Assembly (NCBI GenBank): GCA_046760705.1
Contig: JBHIER010000001.1
Span: 1 to 29,612 of the forward strand
Direction of reading: 5' to 3'
Source of the DNA: JBHIER01 sp046760705 [NCBI: bacterium]
GTDB lineage: Bacteria; JBHIER01; G020348925
Length of the DNA: 29,612 nt
The notes beneath the pieces are model-generated. The model saw nothing but the letters and a program-made list of their open reading frames with translations, was not told the origin of the DNA and ran no database searches. The translations under genes were made by a program, and so were the position numbers. Below, one piece after another: positions 15,217-21,895 of this stretch (position 1 is its first letter; each line of letters starts with the position of its first letter).

Positions 15217-16923
15217 TTAGTCTTTTCGACCGAAAAACTTGAGAAGCTTGCCCAACGGATGGGTGTTGATCACGCCCTCCCGCTCAAGCCAACCCCTCCG
15301 GGCTACGGCCACGCCCAGTCTCATCATCCACAACTGGTCGATGTGGTGGGCGTCGGTGCCGATGGCCAGTTTCACCCCCATCTCTTTGGCCTTCCTTGAG
15401 GAGACATCGTCGAGATCGAGGCGGTCGTAATAGGCGTTGATCTCCAGGGCGGTGCCTGTTTCGGCGGCCTTTCGCATCACCGCATCGATGTCCACCTCGT
15501 AGCCCTCGCGGCTGGAGATGAGCCGTCCTGTCGGATGGGCGATGATGTCTACGTGCGGATTGTCCATGGCCTTGAGCATCCGGGCCGTGACGTTCCTCTT
15601 GAACCCGGAGTGGATGGCCGCCACGACGACGTCCAGCTTGTCCAACAGTTCGTCCGAGCAGTCCAGACTGCCGTCGCCTCTGATATCGACCTCAATTCCA
15701 GACAGGAGGGTGATGCCGGAGATCCGTCTGTTGATGGCTCTGATCTCCCCGATCTTCTCCATCAGCTTCTGCGGTGAGACCCCCCGGGCGTATTTGGCCG
15801 ATTCCGAATGGTCGCAGACAGCGATGTACTCATATCCCAGTCTCTTAGCCCGGGTTGCGATCTCCTTCAAGGTGGCCGACCCGTCGCTGTAATTGGAGTG
15901 GACGTGGATGTCGCCGCGCACATTATCGTATCCCATCAAATCCGGCAGTCGGCCCGATTGGGCCAGCTCCACCTCGCCTCGATCCTCCCTCATCTCCGGC
16001 GGAATCCAGGGCAGATCCAGAGCAGCATACACCTGCTCTTCGTCCTTACCGCCGATCTTCTTCTTCCCTCGAAAGACGCCGTATTCGTTTATCTTCAGCC
16101 CTCGCTCCTTTGCTATCCCTCTGAGGCGGATGTTGTGAGCTTTCGATCCGGTGAAGTACTGCATGGCTGCCCCGAAGGAGTCCGGCTCGACGACCCGGAC
16201 ATCCACCTGAACGCCCCCCTCGACGATGACGCTCCCCTTGGTCTCGCCGGCGGCCAGCACCTCTTCCACCTGGTCCAGATGGACGAAGTGGTCGATTATC
16301 TTTCTGCCATCGTGGCCTGTGGTGAGGATGTCGATGTCGCCTATATTCTCGCGCATCCGGCGCAGACTCCCGGCCGGGGAGATTTGAAGTACGCCCTTGA
16401 CCTTTTCCAGTTGCTCGACAACCGACTCCACCAGAGGCAGGGCGATACCCAAGGGAATCCGCCCCTGGCTGGCGGCCTGGAGCTGAATCCCTCTGACGAT
16501 GTTCTCCACCTTCTTGGCCCCCATACCGGCCAGGGACTCCATAGCGCCGCTGGCAATGGCCTTCTTCAGATCCTCCAGGTTTTTCACACCCAGTTCCTTG
16601 TGCACCAGAGCCAGAGTCTTCGGCCCCAACCCCTGAATGGACATCAGATCAACCAGCCCGGCGGGAACGGTCTTGGTCACCTCTTCGTACTTGCTCATCC
16701 TGCCCGTCCTCAGATATTCATCGATCTTCTTGGCGATCCCCTCGCCCACCCCGGGAATCTGTCGCAACTTCCCCTCTCTCCAGATGGCCTCGATATCGTC
16801 CCTGAGATCGCTGATCACCCGAGCCGCCTTGCGATAGGCGCTCACCTTAAAAGAGAGTTCGCCTTGAAACTCCAGCACATCGCCTATCCGCTCAAACATC
16901 GCCGCAATGGCCCGATTTTTCAT
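15217..16923 (-). CDS. polX: DNA polymerase/3'-5' exonuclease PolX
   Basis: A 568-residue family X DNA polymerase. Two HhH segments (about 53-66, RQIPGVGEGIAKKI, and 94-106, SIQGLGPKTL) lie in the DNA-binding part. The palm has GS185-186 with D197, D199 (GDIDIL) and D241 (VQVDVRVV) as metal ligands. A C-terminal PHP domain starts near 337 (GDIHVHSNYSDGS with H340, H342 and D347), then CDHSES, HPTGR and GTDAH. Length and order match bacterial PolX, which fills short gaps in base excision repair and has Mn-dependent 3'-5' exonuclease activity. A GGGGG-type ribosome site precedes the ATG. It is flanked by intergenic regions on both sides and is probably monocistronic. Confidence 0.95.
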   Translation of the reverse strand: MKNRAIAAMFERIGDVLEFQGELSFKVSAYRKAARVISDLRDDIEAIWREGKLRQIPGVGEGIAKKIDEYLRTGRMSKYEEVTKTVPAGLVDLMSIQGLGPKTLALVHKELGVKNLEDLKKAIASGAMESLAGMGAKKVENIVRGIQLQAASQGRIPLGIALPLVESVVEQLEKVKGVLQISPAGSLRRMRENIGDIDILTTGHDGRKIIDHFVHLDQVEEVLAAGETKGSVIVEGGVQVDVRVVEPDSFGAAMQYFTGSKAHNIRLRGIAKERGLKINEYGVFRGKKKIGGKDEEQVYAALDLPWIPPEMREDRGEVELAQSGRLPDLMGYDNVRGDIHVHSNYSDGSATLKEIATRAKRLGYEYIAVCDHSESAKYARGVSPQKLMEKIGEIRAINRRISGITLLSGIEVDIRGDGSLDCSDELLDKLDVVVAAIHSGFKRNVTARMLKAMDNPHVDIIAHPTGRLISSREGYEVDIDAVMRKAAETGTALEINAYYDRLDLDDVSSRKAKEMGVKLAIGTDAHHIDQLWMMRLGVAVARRGWLEREGVINTHPLGKLLKFFGRKD

Positions 16924-17030
16924 GACGGTATCCCCCTCAATCTCCCCTTGATCATATTTTCAGACTCTTCTTCAGTTTTCCAGAACAAAATATCCAAAAC
17001 TGCCCGACATGTCAAGAGCAAAACATGCTT

Positions 17031-17048
17031 CCGCCCCTCGTGAGGCGG
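17031..17048 (-). terminator. Weak hairpin, possible terminator of the Mut7-C gene
   Basis: CCGCC and GGCGG enclose a second CCTC/GAGG pairing in an 18-base inverted repeat about 100 bases downstream of the Mut7-C stop. On minus it is followed by a short T-containing stretch (GTTTTGCTC) that begins seven bases after the stem. The U-tract is poor. Confidence 0.25.
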
Positions 17049-17148
17049 ACTGGGCCCACAGCTCATCACAGCGATCGCCATAAATGCTAATGCCTGGTGC
17101 TTGAACAGGGAAGCGGATGTCTTCGGACGGACACGACTTAGGTTCAAA

Positions 17149-17604
17149 TCAAAGGGTGCGGCCCAGCTTTCTCAACTCCTCCCGGATGTGATCCAGATGA
17201 GTGCCGGACCAATAGATCCTCCTACACCGGGGGCACCGGTAAAAACGTGCATGAGTTTCATAAACGTAGGGTGGAACTTTATTGCGAACCTCCTCCTTCC
17301 CAATTTCTTCCAAGGGCTGATTGCAGATGAGACACAATGAGAGGGTACGGTCATCCACCCTGAGGTCCAACTCCTCAATCACCTGAGAGAGTTGTTCCGA
17401 CAGACGGTGGCTGCGCACCAGCAGTTTTTGAAATCCCTTTCGTGAGGCCAAATCGGTGTCCCGAGTCAACAGAACCCTTCCCTCCTGCGCGGCCATCTTG
17501 GCCAGACGCTGATCCGATTCGTGGCCCAGATAGAGGGTGTCGTAACCCAATATCCGGAGCCATTTGGCCAAACGGCCCAACATGGTGTCGGCGATAAATC
17601 TGAT
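17149..17604 (-). CDS. Mut7-C RNase domain protein with zinc ribbon, apparent AUC start
   Basis: Read from ATC at 17604 the protein has 151 residues and begins as the family does: MRFIADTMLGRLAKWLRIL. The PIN-like Mut7-C domain has D6 (FIADTMLG) and the D49/D51 pair in LLTRDTDLA. The zinc ribbon uses C91/C94 (CLIC) and C124/C127 (CPRC), and CRRIYWSGTH is typical of the family. It is a predicted metal-dependent RNase. AAGGAGG sits eight bases before the ATC, the ideal distance. The first in-frame ATG (17583) is 29 bases from that site, and starting there would remove D6. No ATG, GTG or TTG lies between the upstream in-frame stop and 17583. A sequencing error turning ATG into ATC is the main alternative. 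Confidence 0.75.
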   Translation of the reverse strand: MRFIADTMLGRLAKWLRILGYDTLYLGHESDQRLAKMAAQEGRVLLTRDTDLASRKGFQKLLVRSHRLSEQLSQVIEELDLRVDDRTLSLCLICNQPLEEIGKEEVRNKVPPYVYETHARFYRCPRCRRIYWSGTHLDHIREELRKLGRTL

Positions 17605-17934
17605 CTCCCAATCCTCCTTACCTTATGCAGGGATCTCCAGGAGATTCCTGCATTCGCAGCAATGACAGGTGCGGACAGATAGTAAGTATATCAAAATCTC
17701 CCCCACGACACAATATGTTTCTGGAGTTCGAAGAGTCAAAACGTGGAAAAGTTAAAGACCCCTCTGCTCTGTCAGTTCAGGGGTTCGCTCGCCACGTTCC
17801 CTTTAGGGGTTCCTTTCAAATCCCATTTGCAGCCACGGCGGTCTAAGGATACGAACAAGGCTGGGACTGCCAGATAAAGCAGTTCTTTGCCATATTGTCT
17901 TGCATGAGACATATAGGCATATAAACTCGATTGC

Positions 17935-17953
17935 CGTTGTCAGGTTGACAACG
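17935..17953. promoter_or_regulatory. Palindromic operator-like site over the -35 of the heat-shock promoter
   Basis: CGTTGTCA (17935-17942), GGT, TGACAACG (17946-17953) is a perfect 8-bp inverted repeat. It covers the TTGACA box, so a bound dimer would block RNA polymerase. It is neither CIRCE (HrcA) nor HAIR (HspR). Confidence 0.5.
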
Positions 17954-17973
17954 CTCTTCTAATTTCATATATT
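17945..17973 (+). promoter_or_regulatory. Sigma70-type promoter of the hsp20-dnaK locus
   Basis: TTGACA (17945-17950), 17 bases, TATATT (17968-17973): 6/6 and 5/6 to consensus. Transcription would start near 17980, giving a leader of about 188 bases before hsp20. Upstream, 17605-17934 holds no gene; only an AACGTGG/CCACGTT inverted pair within about 17735-17800 was noticed there. Confidence 0.65.
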
Positions 17974-18004
17974 GTAGATGAGTTTTTGAAGGGAGATTAT
18001 TAAG

Positions 18005-18040
18005 ATGTATAAGATTTTGAATTTCAGACTGATAGGTTAA
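18005..18040 (+). CDS. Possible 11-residue leader peptide in the hsp20 5'UTR
   Basis: ATG at 18005 follows AAGGGAG with nine bases between, and the frame reads MYKILNFRLIG then TAA. It lies wholly inside the predicted leader and its stop is seven bases before the segment that can pair with the hsp20 ribosome site. It could be a chance ORF; the ribosome site and position are the only support. Confidence 0.3.
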   Translation: MYKILNFRLIG

Positions 18041-18047
18041 AAACAGA

Positions 18048-18158
18048 CTCTTTCAGCAACGATGCGGATTGAGTTGCTTTGGCACAGAAATTGCAGCACA
18101 TATATTCGCCATGGTGATGGAGCGAATGAGTTCGCCAAAACGCATCTAACTGAAGGAG
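18048..18158 (+). promoter_or_regulatory. Candidate RNA thermometer sequestering the hsp20 ribosome site
   Basis: CTCTTTCAG (18048-18056) can pair with CTGAAGGAG (18150-18158), which contains the hsp20 Shine-Dalgarno: eight Watson-Crick pairs and one G-U. Directly inside, GATGCG (18061-18066) pairs perfectly with CGCATC (18141-18146). Further in, ATTCGC (18104-18109) pairs with GCGAAT (18122-18127). This nested layout, with a wobble in the ribosome-site helix upstream of a small heat-shock gene, resembles ROSE-type thermometers. It was worked out by eye without energy calculation. Confidence 0.5.
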
Positions 18159-18167
18159 GTGAGGAGA

Positions 18168-18614
18168 ATGACGTTGATGAGATGGCGTCCAGTGAGGGAT
18201 CTGTTCCACATCAGGGATGAGATGGACCGCTTCTTCGATGAGTTCATGGGGCGGGTTCCTGCTCGGGGCGAGATGGGTGAGGGGGTATGGAGTCCTGATG
18301 TCGACATCCGCGAGTCGGAGAATGAGATCATCGTGGAGTCTGAGGTTCCTGGGATGGACCAGAAGGACATCAAAGTCTCCATAAAGGACAACGTGCTCAC
18401 TCTGATGGGTGAGAAGAAGCAGCAGAGGGAGGCAAAGGAGGCCAACTACCACCGGGTTGAGCGAACCTACGGCTCTTTTGTCCGGTCCTTTACCCTTCCG
18501 ACGACGGTTCTGCCCGACAAGGCTTCGGCCAGTTACAAGAGCGGGGTCCTGAAGATCACCCTCCCCAAGTCTGAGGAAGTGAAGCCGAAAGAGATTGCTG
18601 TGGAGGTGAAATAG
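18168..18614 (+). CDS. Hsp20/alpha-crystallin small heat-shock protein
   Basis: A 148-residue holdase. The N-terminal arm MTLMRWRPVRDLFHIRDEMDRFF is followed by the alpha-crystallin domain at about 42-140 (WSPDVDIRESENEIIVESEVPGM ... the GVLKITLPK signature near residue 128) and a short tail PKEIAVEVK with an IAV-type motif for oligomerisation. It binds unfolding proteins without ATP and hands them to DnaK and ClpB, both encoded downstream. The ATG at 18168 is set by AAGGAGGT seven bases upstream; an in-frame GTG at 18159 overlaps that site. It is the first full gene after the heat-shock promoter and its ribosome site lies in the predicted leader structure. Confidence 0.92.
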   Translation: MTLMRWRPVRDLFHIRDEMDRFFDEFMGRVPARGEMGEGVWSPDVDIRESENEIIVESEVPGMDQKDIKVSIKDNVLTLMGEKKQQREAKEANYHRVERTYGSFVRSFTLPTTVLPDKASASYKSGVLKITLPKSEEVKPKEIAVEVK

Positions 18615-18643
18615 GCTCTCTTGATGCGGCGTGAATTCTTATG

Positions 18644-18677
18644 GTTGGCGGAGGGAACTTTTGAACCCTTCGCCAAC
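18644..18677 (+). terminator. Intercistronic hairpin between hsp20 and dnaK
   Basis: GTTGGCGGAGGG (18644-18655) pairs with CCCTTCGCCAAC (18666-18677), 12 pairs with one G-U, over a 10-base loop. Only a mixed TCTTATTTG follows, so it is at best a partial terminator. It could also stabilise the hsp20 end of a processed transcript. Confidence 0.5.
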
Positions 18678-18710
18678 TCTTATTTGTCACATAGAGGAGG
18701 GTAGAGAAAA

Positions 18711-20615
18711 ATGGCAAAAGTAATAGGCGTAGACTTGGGGACCACCAATTCCTGTGTGGCCGTCATGGAAGGTGGCGACCCGGTGGTCATTCCCAACGCT
18801 GAAGGGAGCAGGACCACACCTTCGGTGGTTGCCTTCACCAAGTCTGGTGAACGGCACGTGGGGCAGGTGGCCAAACGGCAGGCGATCACCAACCCCCAGA
18901 ACACGGTCTTCTCCATCAAGCGCTTCATGGGCCGTCGATACGGTGAGGTTACGCAAGAGATCAAAACTGTGCCCTTCAAGGTTGTGCAGGGGACAAATGA
19001 GTTGGCCACAGTGCAGCTCGGTGACAAGCAGTACACCCCGCCTGAGATCTCGGCCATGGTTCTTCAGAAGATGAAACAGACGGCCGAGGACTATTTAGGT
19101 CAAAAGGTCACTCAGGCGGTTATTACGGTCCCAGCCTATTTTAATGACAGCCAGCGCCAGGCGACCAAGGACGCCGGTCGCATCGCCGGCCTTGAGGTGC
19201 TCCGGATCATCAACGAGCCCACGGCTGCATCCTTAGCCTACGGTCTGGACAAGAAGAGCAACGAGAAGATTGCTGTGTTCGATCTGGGTGGAGGAACGTT
19301 CGATATTTCGATTTTGGAGTTGGGAGAAGGCGTCTTTGAGGTGAAGTCGACCAACGGAGATACCCACTTGGGCGGCGACGATTTCGACCAGCGGATCATC
19401 GACTGGCTGTGCGACGAATTCAAAAAGCAGGAGGGCATCGATCTGCGAAAGGATCCCATGGCCTTGCAGCGGTTGAAGGAAGCGGCTGAAAAGGCCAAGT
19501 GTGAGCTTTCGACCACGGCTCAGACGGAGATCAATCTGCCATTTATCACCGCAGATGCCAGTGGTCCGAAACACCTGAACATCACCCTTACGCGGGCCAA
19601 GATGGAGCAGTTGATCGACGATCTTATTGAAAAGACGGTCGGCCCGTGTGAGCTGGCATTGAAGGATGCTGGATTGGGGGCAGACGACATTGACGAGGTA
19701 ATATTAGTCGGTGGTTCTACCCGTGTTCCGCAGGTACAGGAGACGGTCAAAGGCATCTTCGGTAAAGATCCCCATAAAGGTGTCAACCCTGATGAGGTGG
19801 TGGCCGTGGGTGCAGCTATACAGGCTGGCGTCTTGGCTGGTGAAGTGAAGGACGTGGTGCTGCTCGATGTTACACCTCTTTCGCTGGGGATTGAGACCCT
19901 CGGTGGTGTGTGCACACGTCTCATTGAGCGAAACACGACGATCCCAACCCGGAAGAGTGAGATCTTCACTACGGCGGCCGACAGCCAGACCTCCGTGGAA
20001 ATCCATGTTCTCCAGGGGGAGCGGGAGATGGCCATCGACAATCGGACCATCGGCCGTTTCCATCTGGACGGCATCCCGCCTGCGCCGAGGGGCGTTCCGC
20101 AGATAGAGGTGGGCTTTGACATCGATGCCAACGGTATCCTAAACGTGTCGGCCAAAGACAAGGCAACCGGCAAGGAGCAGTCCATCCGCATCGAGGCCTC
20201 CAGCGGGCTGACGGAACAGGAGATCGAGAAGATGGTGAAGGATGCCGAAATGCACGCCGGGGAGGATAAGAAGCGCCGGGAGACGATCGATGTCCGGAAT
20301 CGGGCCGATCAGATGGTCTACGAGACCGAAAAGAACCTCAAGGAGATGGAGGCCAAACTCGATTCGGACACGAAGGCCAAGGTGGAAGCGGCAGTCAACC
20401 GGGTCAAGGAGGCCTTGAAAGTCGACAACGTCGACGAGATAAAGTCGGCCACCGAAGCTCTCACCCAGGTCTGGCACCAGGCCGCTGCCACCCTCTATCA
20501 GCAGGCCACAGCCCAACAGGCCGGGGCTGGCGGCAAAGAGACCGGAGAGGAGAAGGGCAAGAAGAAGGGGAGTGAAGAGACTGCCGTGGAGGCCGATTAT
20601 GAAGTTGTCGATTAA
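18711..20615 (+). CDS. dnaK: Molecular chaperone DnaK (Hsp70)
   Basis: A 634-residue Hsp70. The nucleotide-binding domain starts with [17 protein letters not shown] and contains the hallmark stretches [50 protein letters not shown] and [13 protein letters not shown]. The [14 protein letters not shown] linker leads to the substrate-binding beta domain and helical lid, and the tail ends in a charged run and DYEVVD. Length and order are those of a bacterial DnaK. It refolds clients with ATP. No dnaJ or grpE lies in this window, so co-chaperones must be elsewhere. GAGGAGGG precedes the ATG; the next gene, the primary sigma factor, begins 29 bases after its stop. Confidence 0.98.
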   Translation: MAKVIGVDLGTTNSCVAVMEGGDPVVIPNAEGSRTTPSVVAFTKSGERHVGQVAKRQAITNPQNTVFSIKRFMGRRYGEVTQEIKTVPFKVVQGTNELATVQLGDKQYTPPEISAMVLQKMKQTAEDYLGQKVTQAVITVPAYFNDSQRQATKDAGRIAGLEVLRIINEPTAASLAYGLDKKSNEKIAVFDLGGGTFDISILELGEGVFEVKSTNGDTHLGGDDFDQRIIDWLCDEFKKQEGIDLRKDPMALQRLKEAAEKAKCELSTTAQTEINLPFITADASGPKHLNITLTRAKMEQLIDDLIEKTVGPCELALKDAGLGADDIDEVILVGGSTRVPQVQETVKGIFGKDPHKGVNPDEVVAVGAAIQAGVLAGEVKDVVLLDVTPLSLGIETLGGVCTRLIERNTTIPTRKSEIFTTAADSQTSVEIHVLQGEREMAIDNRTIGRFHLDGIPPAPRGVPQIEVGFDIDANGILNVSAKDKATGKEQSIRIEASSGLTEQEIEKMVKDAEMHAGEDKKRRETIDVRNRADQMVYETEKNLKEMEAKLDSDTKAKVEAAVNRVKEALKVDNVDEIKSATEALTQVWHQAAATLYQQATAQQAGAGGKETGEEKGKKKGSEETAVEADYEVVD

Positions 20616-20644
20616 AAGGTACTGTCAAGGAGGGGAGTACTGAG

Positions 20645-21508
20645 ATGGCGGATTTTGCTGACCGGAAAGGACCGTTATCGGTGGAGGACGAGCACCTGGC
20701 CCTCTACTTGAAGGAGATCAGCAACATCTCCTTGCTGACGGCCGAGCAAGAGGTTCAGCTCGCCAAGGAGATAAAGAAGGGCAATCAGGAGGCCCTCGAC
20801 ACGCTGGTCAAATCGAACCTGCGTTTTGTGGTGAGCGTCGCCGTGGAGTATAAAGGGCAGGGGTTGCCGCTGCTGGATCTGATCAACGAGGGAAACCTCG
20901 GCCTCATCAAGGCGGCCAAAAAGTTCGATGAGACCAAGGGGTTCAAGTTTATCTCCTATGCGGTCTGGTGGATCCGGCAGGCTATCACCCAAGCCCTGGC
21001 CGATCAGACGCGGGTTGTTCGTCTTCCCATCAACCGCATAAACGCCCTTCACAAGATCGGTAAGATATCAGGCGCTCTGGAACAGGAGTTGGAGCGGCCT
21101 CCGACGGCCGAGGAGATTGCCGAACATCTGGACATGCGCAATGGAGAGGTCCTGGAGACGCTCAGTCTCTCCTCGAAACACGCCTCCATGGATGCCCCTT
21201 TCCCGAGCAATGGGGATCGAGACCTGCATGAGATCCTCGAGGATGAGGGCCAGTTGGCCCCGGACACCGATCTTCTCTCAGAGTCTCGCCTCAAGGCCAT
21301 CAATGAGGCCCTGAAAACGCTGACACCCCGGGAGGCCGAAACACTCAAACTCTATTTCGGTATCGGCACGAACAAAACATACACACTGAAAGAGATCGGC
21401 GACAAATACGGCGTCTCCCGGGAGCGAGCCAGACAGATTAAGGTGAGGGCCATACGCCGGCTGCGCCATGCCTCGCGGAGCCGCAGACTGAAGAGCCACC
21501 TCACGTAG
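20645..21508 (+). CDS. rpoD: Primary-type sigma factor, RpoD/SigA family, short form
   Basis: A 287-residue sigma70 without region 1.1. Region 1.2 opens at DEHLALYLKEISNISLLTAEQE. Region 2 follows (NLRFVVSVAVEYKGQG, DLINEGNLGLIKAAKKFD and FISYAVWWIRQAI for -10 recognition and melting), then region 3 (LPINRINALHKIGK, PTAEEIAEHLD). Region 4 ends the protein (LTPREAETLKLYFGIG, LKEIGDKYGVSRERARQIK for -35 recognition). The motifs are near consensus, as in the short primary sigma factors of Bacteroidota-like lineages. This fits the consensus -35/-10 boxes found in this window. It sits inside the heat-shock gene group, 29 bases after dnaK. A housekeeping role is inferred; a second sigma70 elsewhere cannot be excluded. 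Confidence 0.9.
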   Translation: MADFADRKGPLSVEDEHLALYLKEISNISLLTAEQEVQLAKEIKKGNQEALDTLVKSNLRFVVSVAVEYKGQGLPLLDLINEGNLGLIKAAKKFDETKGFKFISYAVWWIRQAITQALADQTRVVRLPINRINALHKIGKISGALEQELERPPTAEEIAEHLDMRNGEVLETLSLSSKHASMDAPFPSNGDRDLHEILEDEGQLAPDTDLLSESRLKAINEALKTLTPREAETLKLYFGIGTNKTYTLKEIGDKYGVSRERARQIKVRAIRRLRHASRSRRLKSHLT

Positions 21509-21515
21509 TGGCTCT
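21492..21515 (+). other. Hairpin across the rpoD stop codon
   Basis: AGAGCCAC (21492-21499) and GTGGCTCT (21508-21515) are perfect inverted 8-mers with an 8-base loop, spanning the TAG at 21506-21508. No T-run follows, so termination is unlikely. Confidence 0.4.
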
Positions 21516-21543
21516 GGAGTGAATCGAAGGGAGGAAGGAATGT

Positions 21544-21777
21544 ATGCCCACATACGAATATCAGTGTAGAAAGTGTAGTTACCGCTTTGAAGAGTTTCAG
21601 AGTATCACTGAAAACCCCTTGGCCCGATGCCCCCAATGCCGTGGCCCTGTGCAGAGGCTGATTGGAGCAGGAGCCGGGTTGCTGTTCAAAGGGCCTGGAT
21701 TCTACGCCACCGATTATCGGAGCGAAAGCTACAAGAAAGCTGAAAAGGCAGAGAAGGGGGAACCGAAAAAGGAGTGA
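21544..21777 (+). CDS. FmdB-type zinc-ribbon regulatory protein
   Basis: A 77-residue protein with the FmdB/CxxC_CxxC_SSSS opening MPTYEYQCRKCSYRFEEFQS, Zn ligands C8/C11 and C29/C32 (CPQC), and a Gly-rich GAGAGLLFKGPGFYATDY segment, ending in a Lys/Glu-rich tail. The family is small and of unclear function, often described as regulatory and often next to chaperone or folding genes, as here between the primary sigma factor and clpB. GGAGG lies nine bases before the ATG; the gap to rpoD is 35 bases. Confidence 0.9.
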   Translation: MPTYEYQCRKCSYRFEEFQSITENPLARCPQCRGPVQRLIGAGAGLLFKGPGFYATDYRSESYKKAEKAEKGEPKKE

Positions 21778-21819
21778 GCAAGGTGGACCGATCGCCTATT
21801 GACCCTCGATCTTTGGGAG

Positions 21820-21850
21820 ATCGGGAGCAGGGCACTCTGCTCCCGATTTT
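21820..21850 (+). terminator. Rho-independent terminator or attenuator between fmdB-like gene and clpB
   Basis: ATCGGGAGCAG (21820-21830) and CTGCTCCCGAT (21837-21847) form a perfect 11-bp stem with a 6-base loop, followed by TTT and then GTTGTTCC. It ends the upstream operon at least partly. No promoter is visible in the 45 bases left before clpB. Confidence 0.65.
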
Positions 21851-21895
21851 GTTGTTCCTCATCGCTCCGCCGGTAGAATTGGAGGCGCCTGAAGG

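Noticed and set aside
15808-17043. 411-codon open frame on plus opposite polX
   Set aside because: It is a shadow of polX, which has all catalytic motifs; the plus-strand translation is His/Leu/Pro-rich without recognisable domains.
17625-17846. 73-codon open frame upstream of the heat-shock promoter
   Set aside because: No ribosome site, no family resemblance, and it lies in a region with irregular composition and short inverted pairs.
17605-18167. CIRCE or HAIR elements expected before chaperone genes
   Set aside because: Neither TTAGCACTC-N9-GAGTGCTAA nor CTTGAGT-N7-ACTCAAG is present; a different palindrome is found instead.
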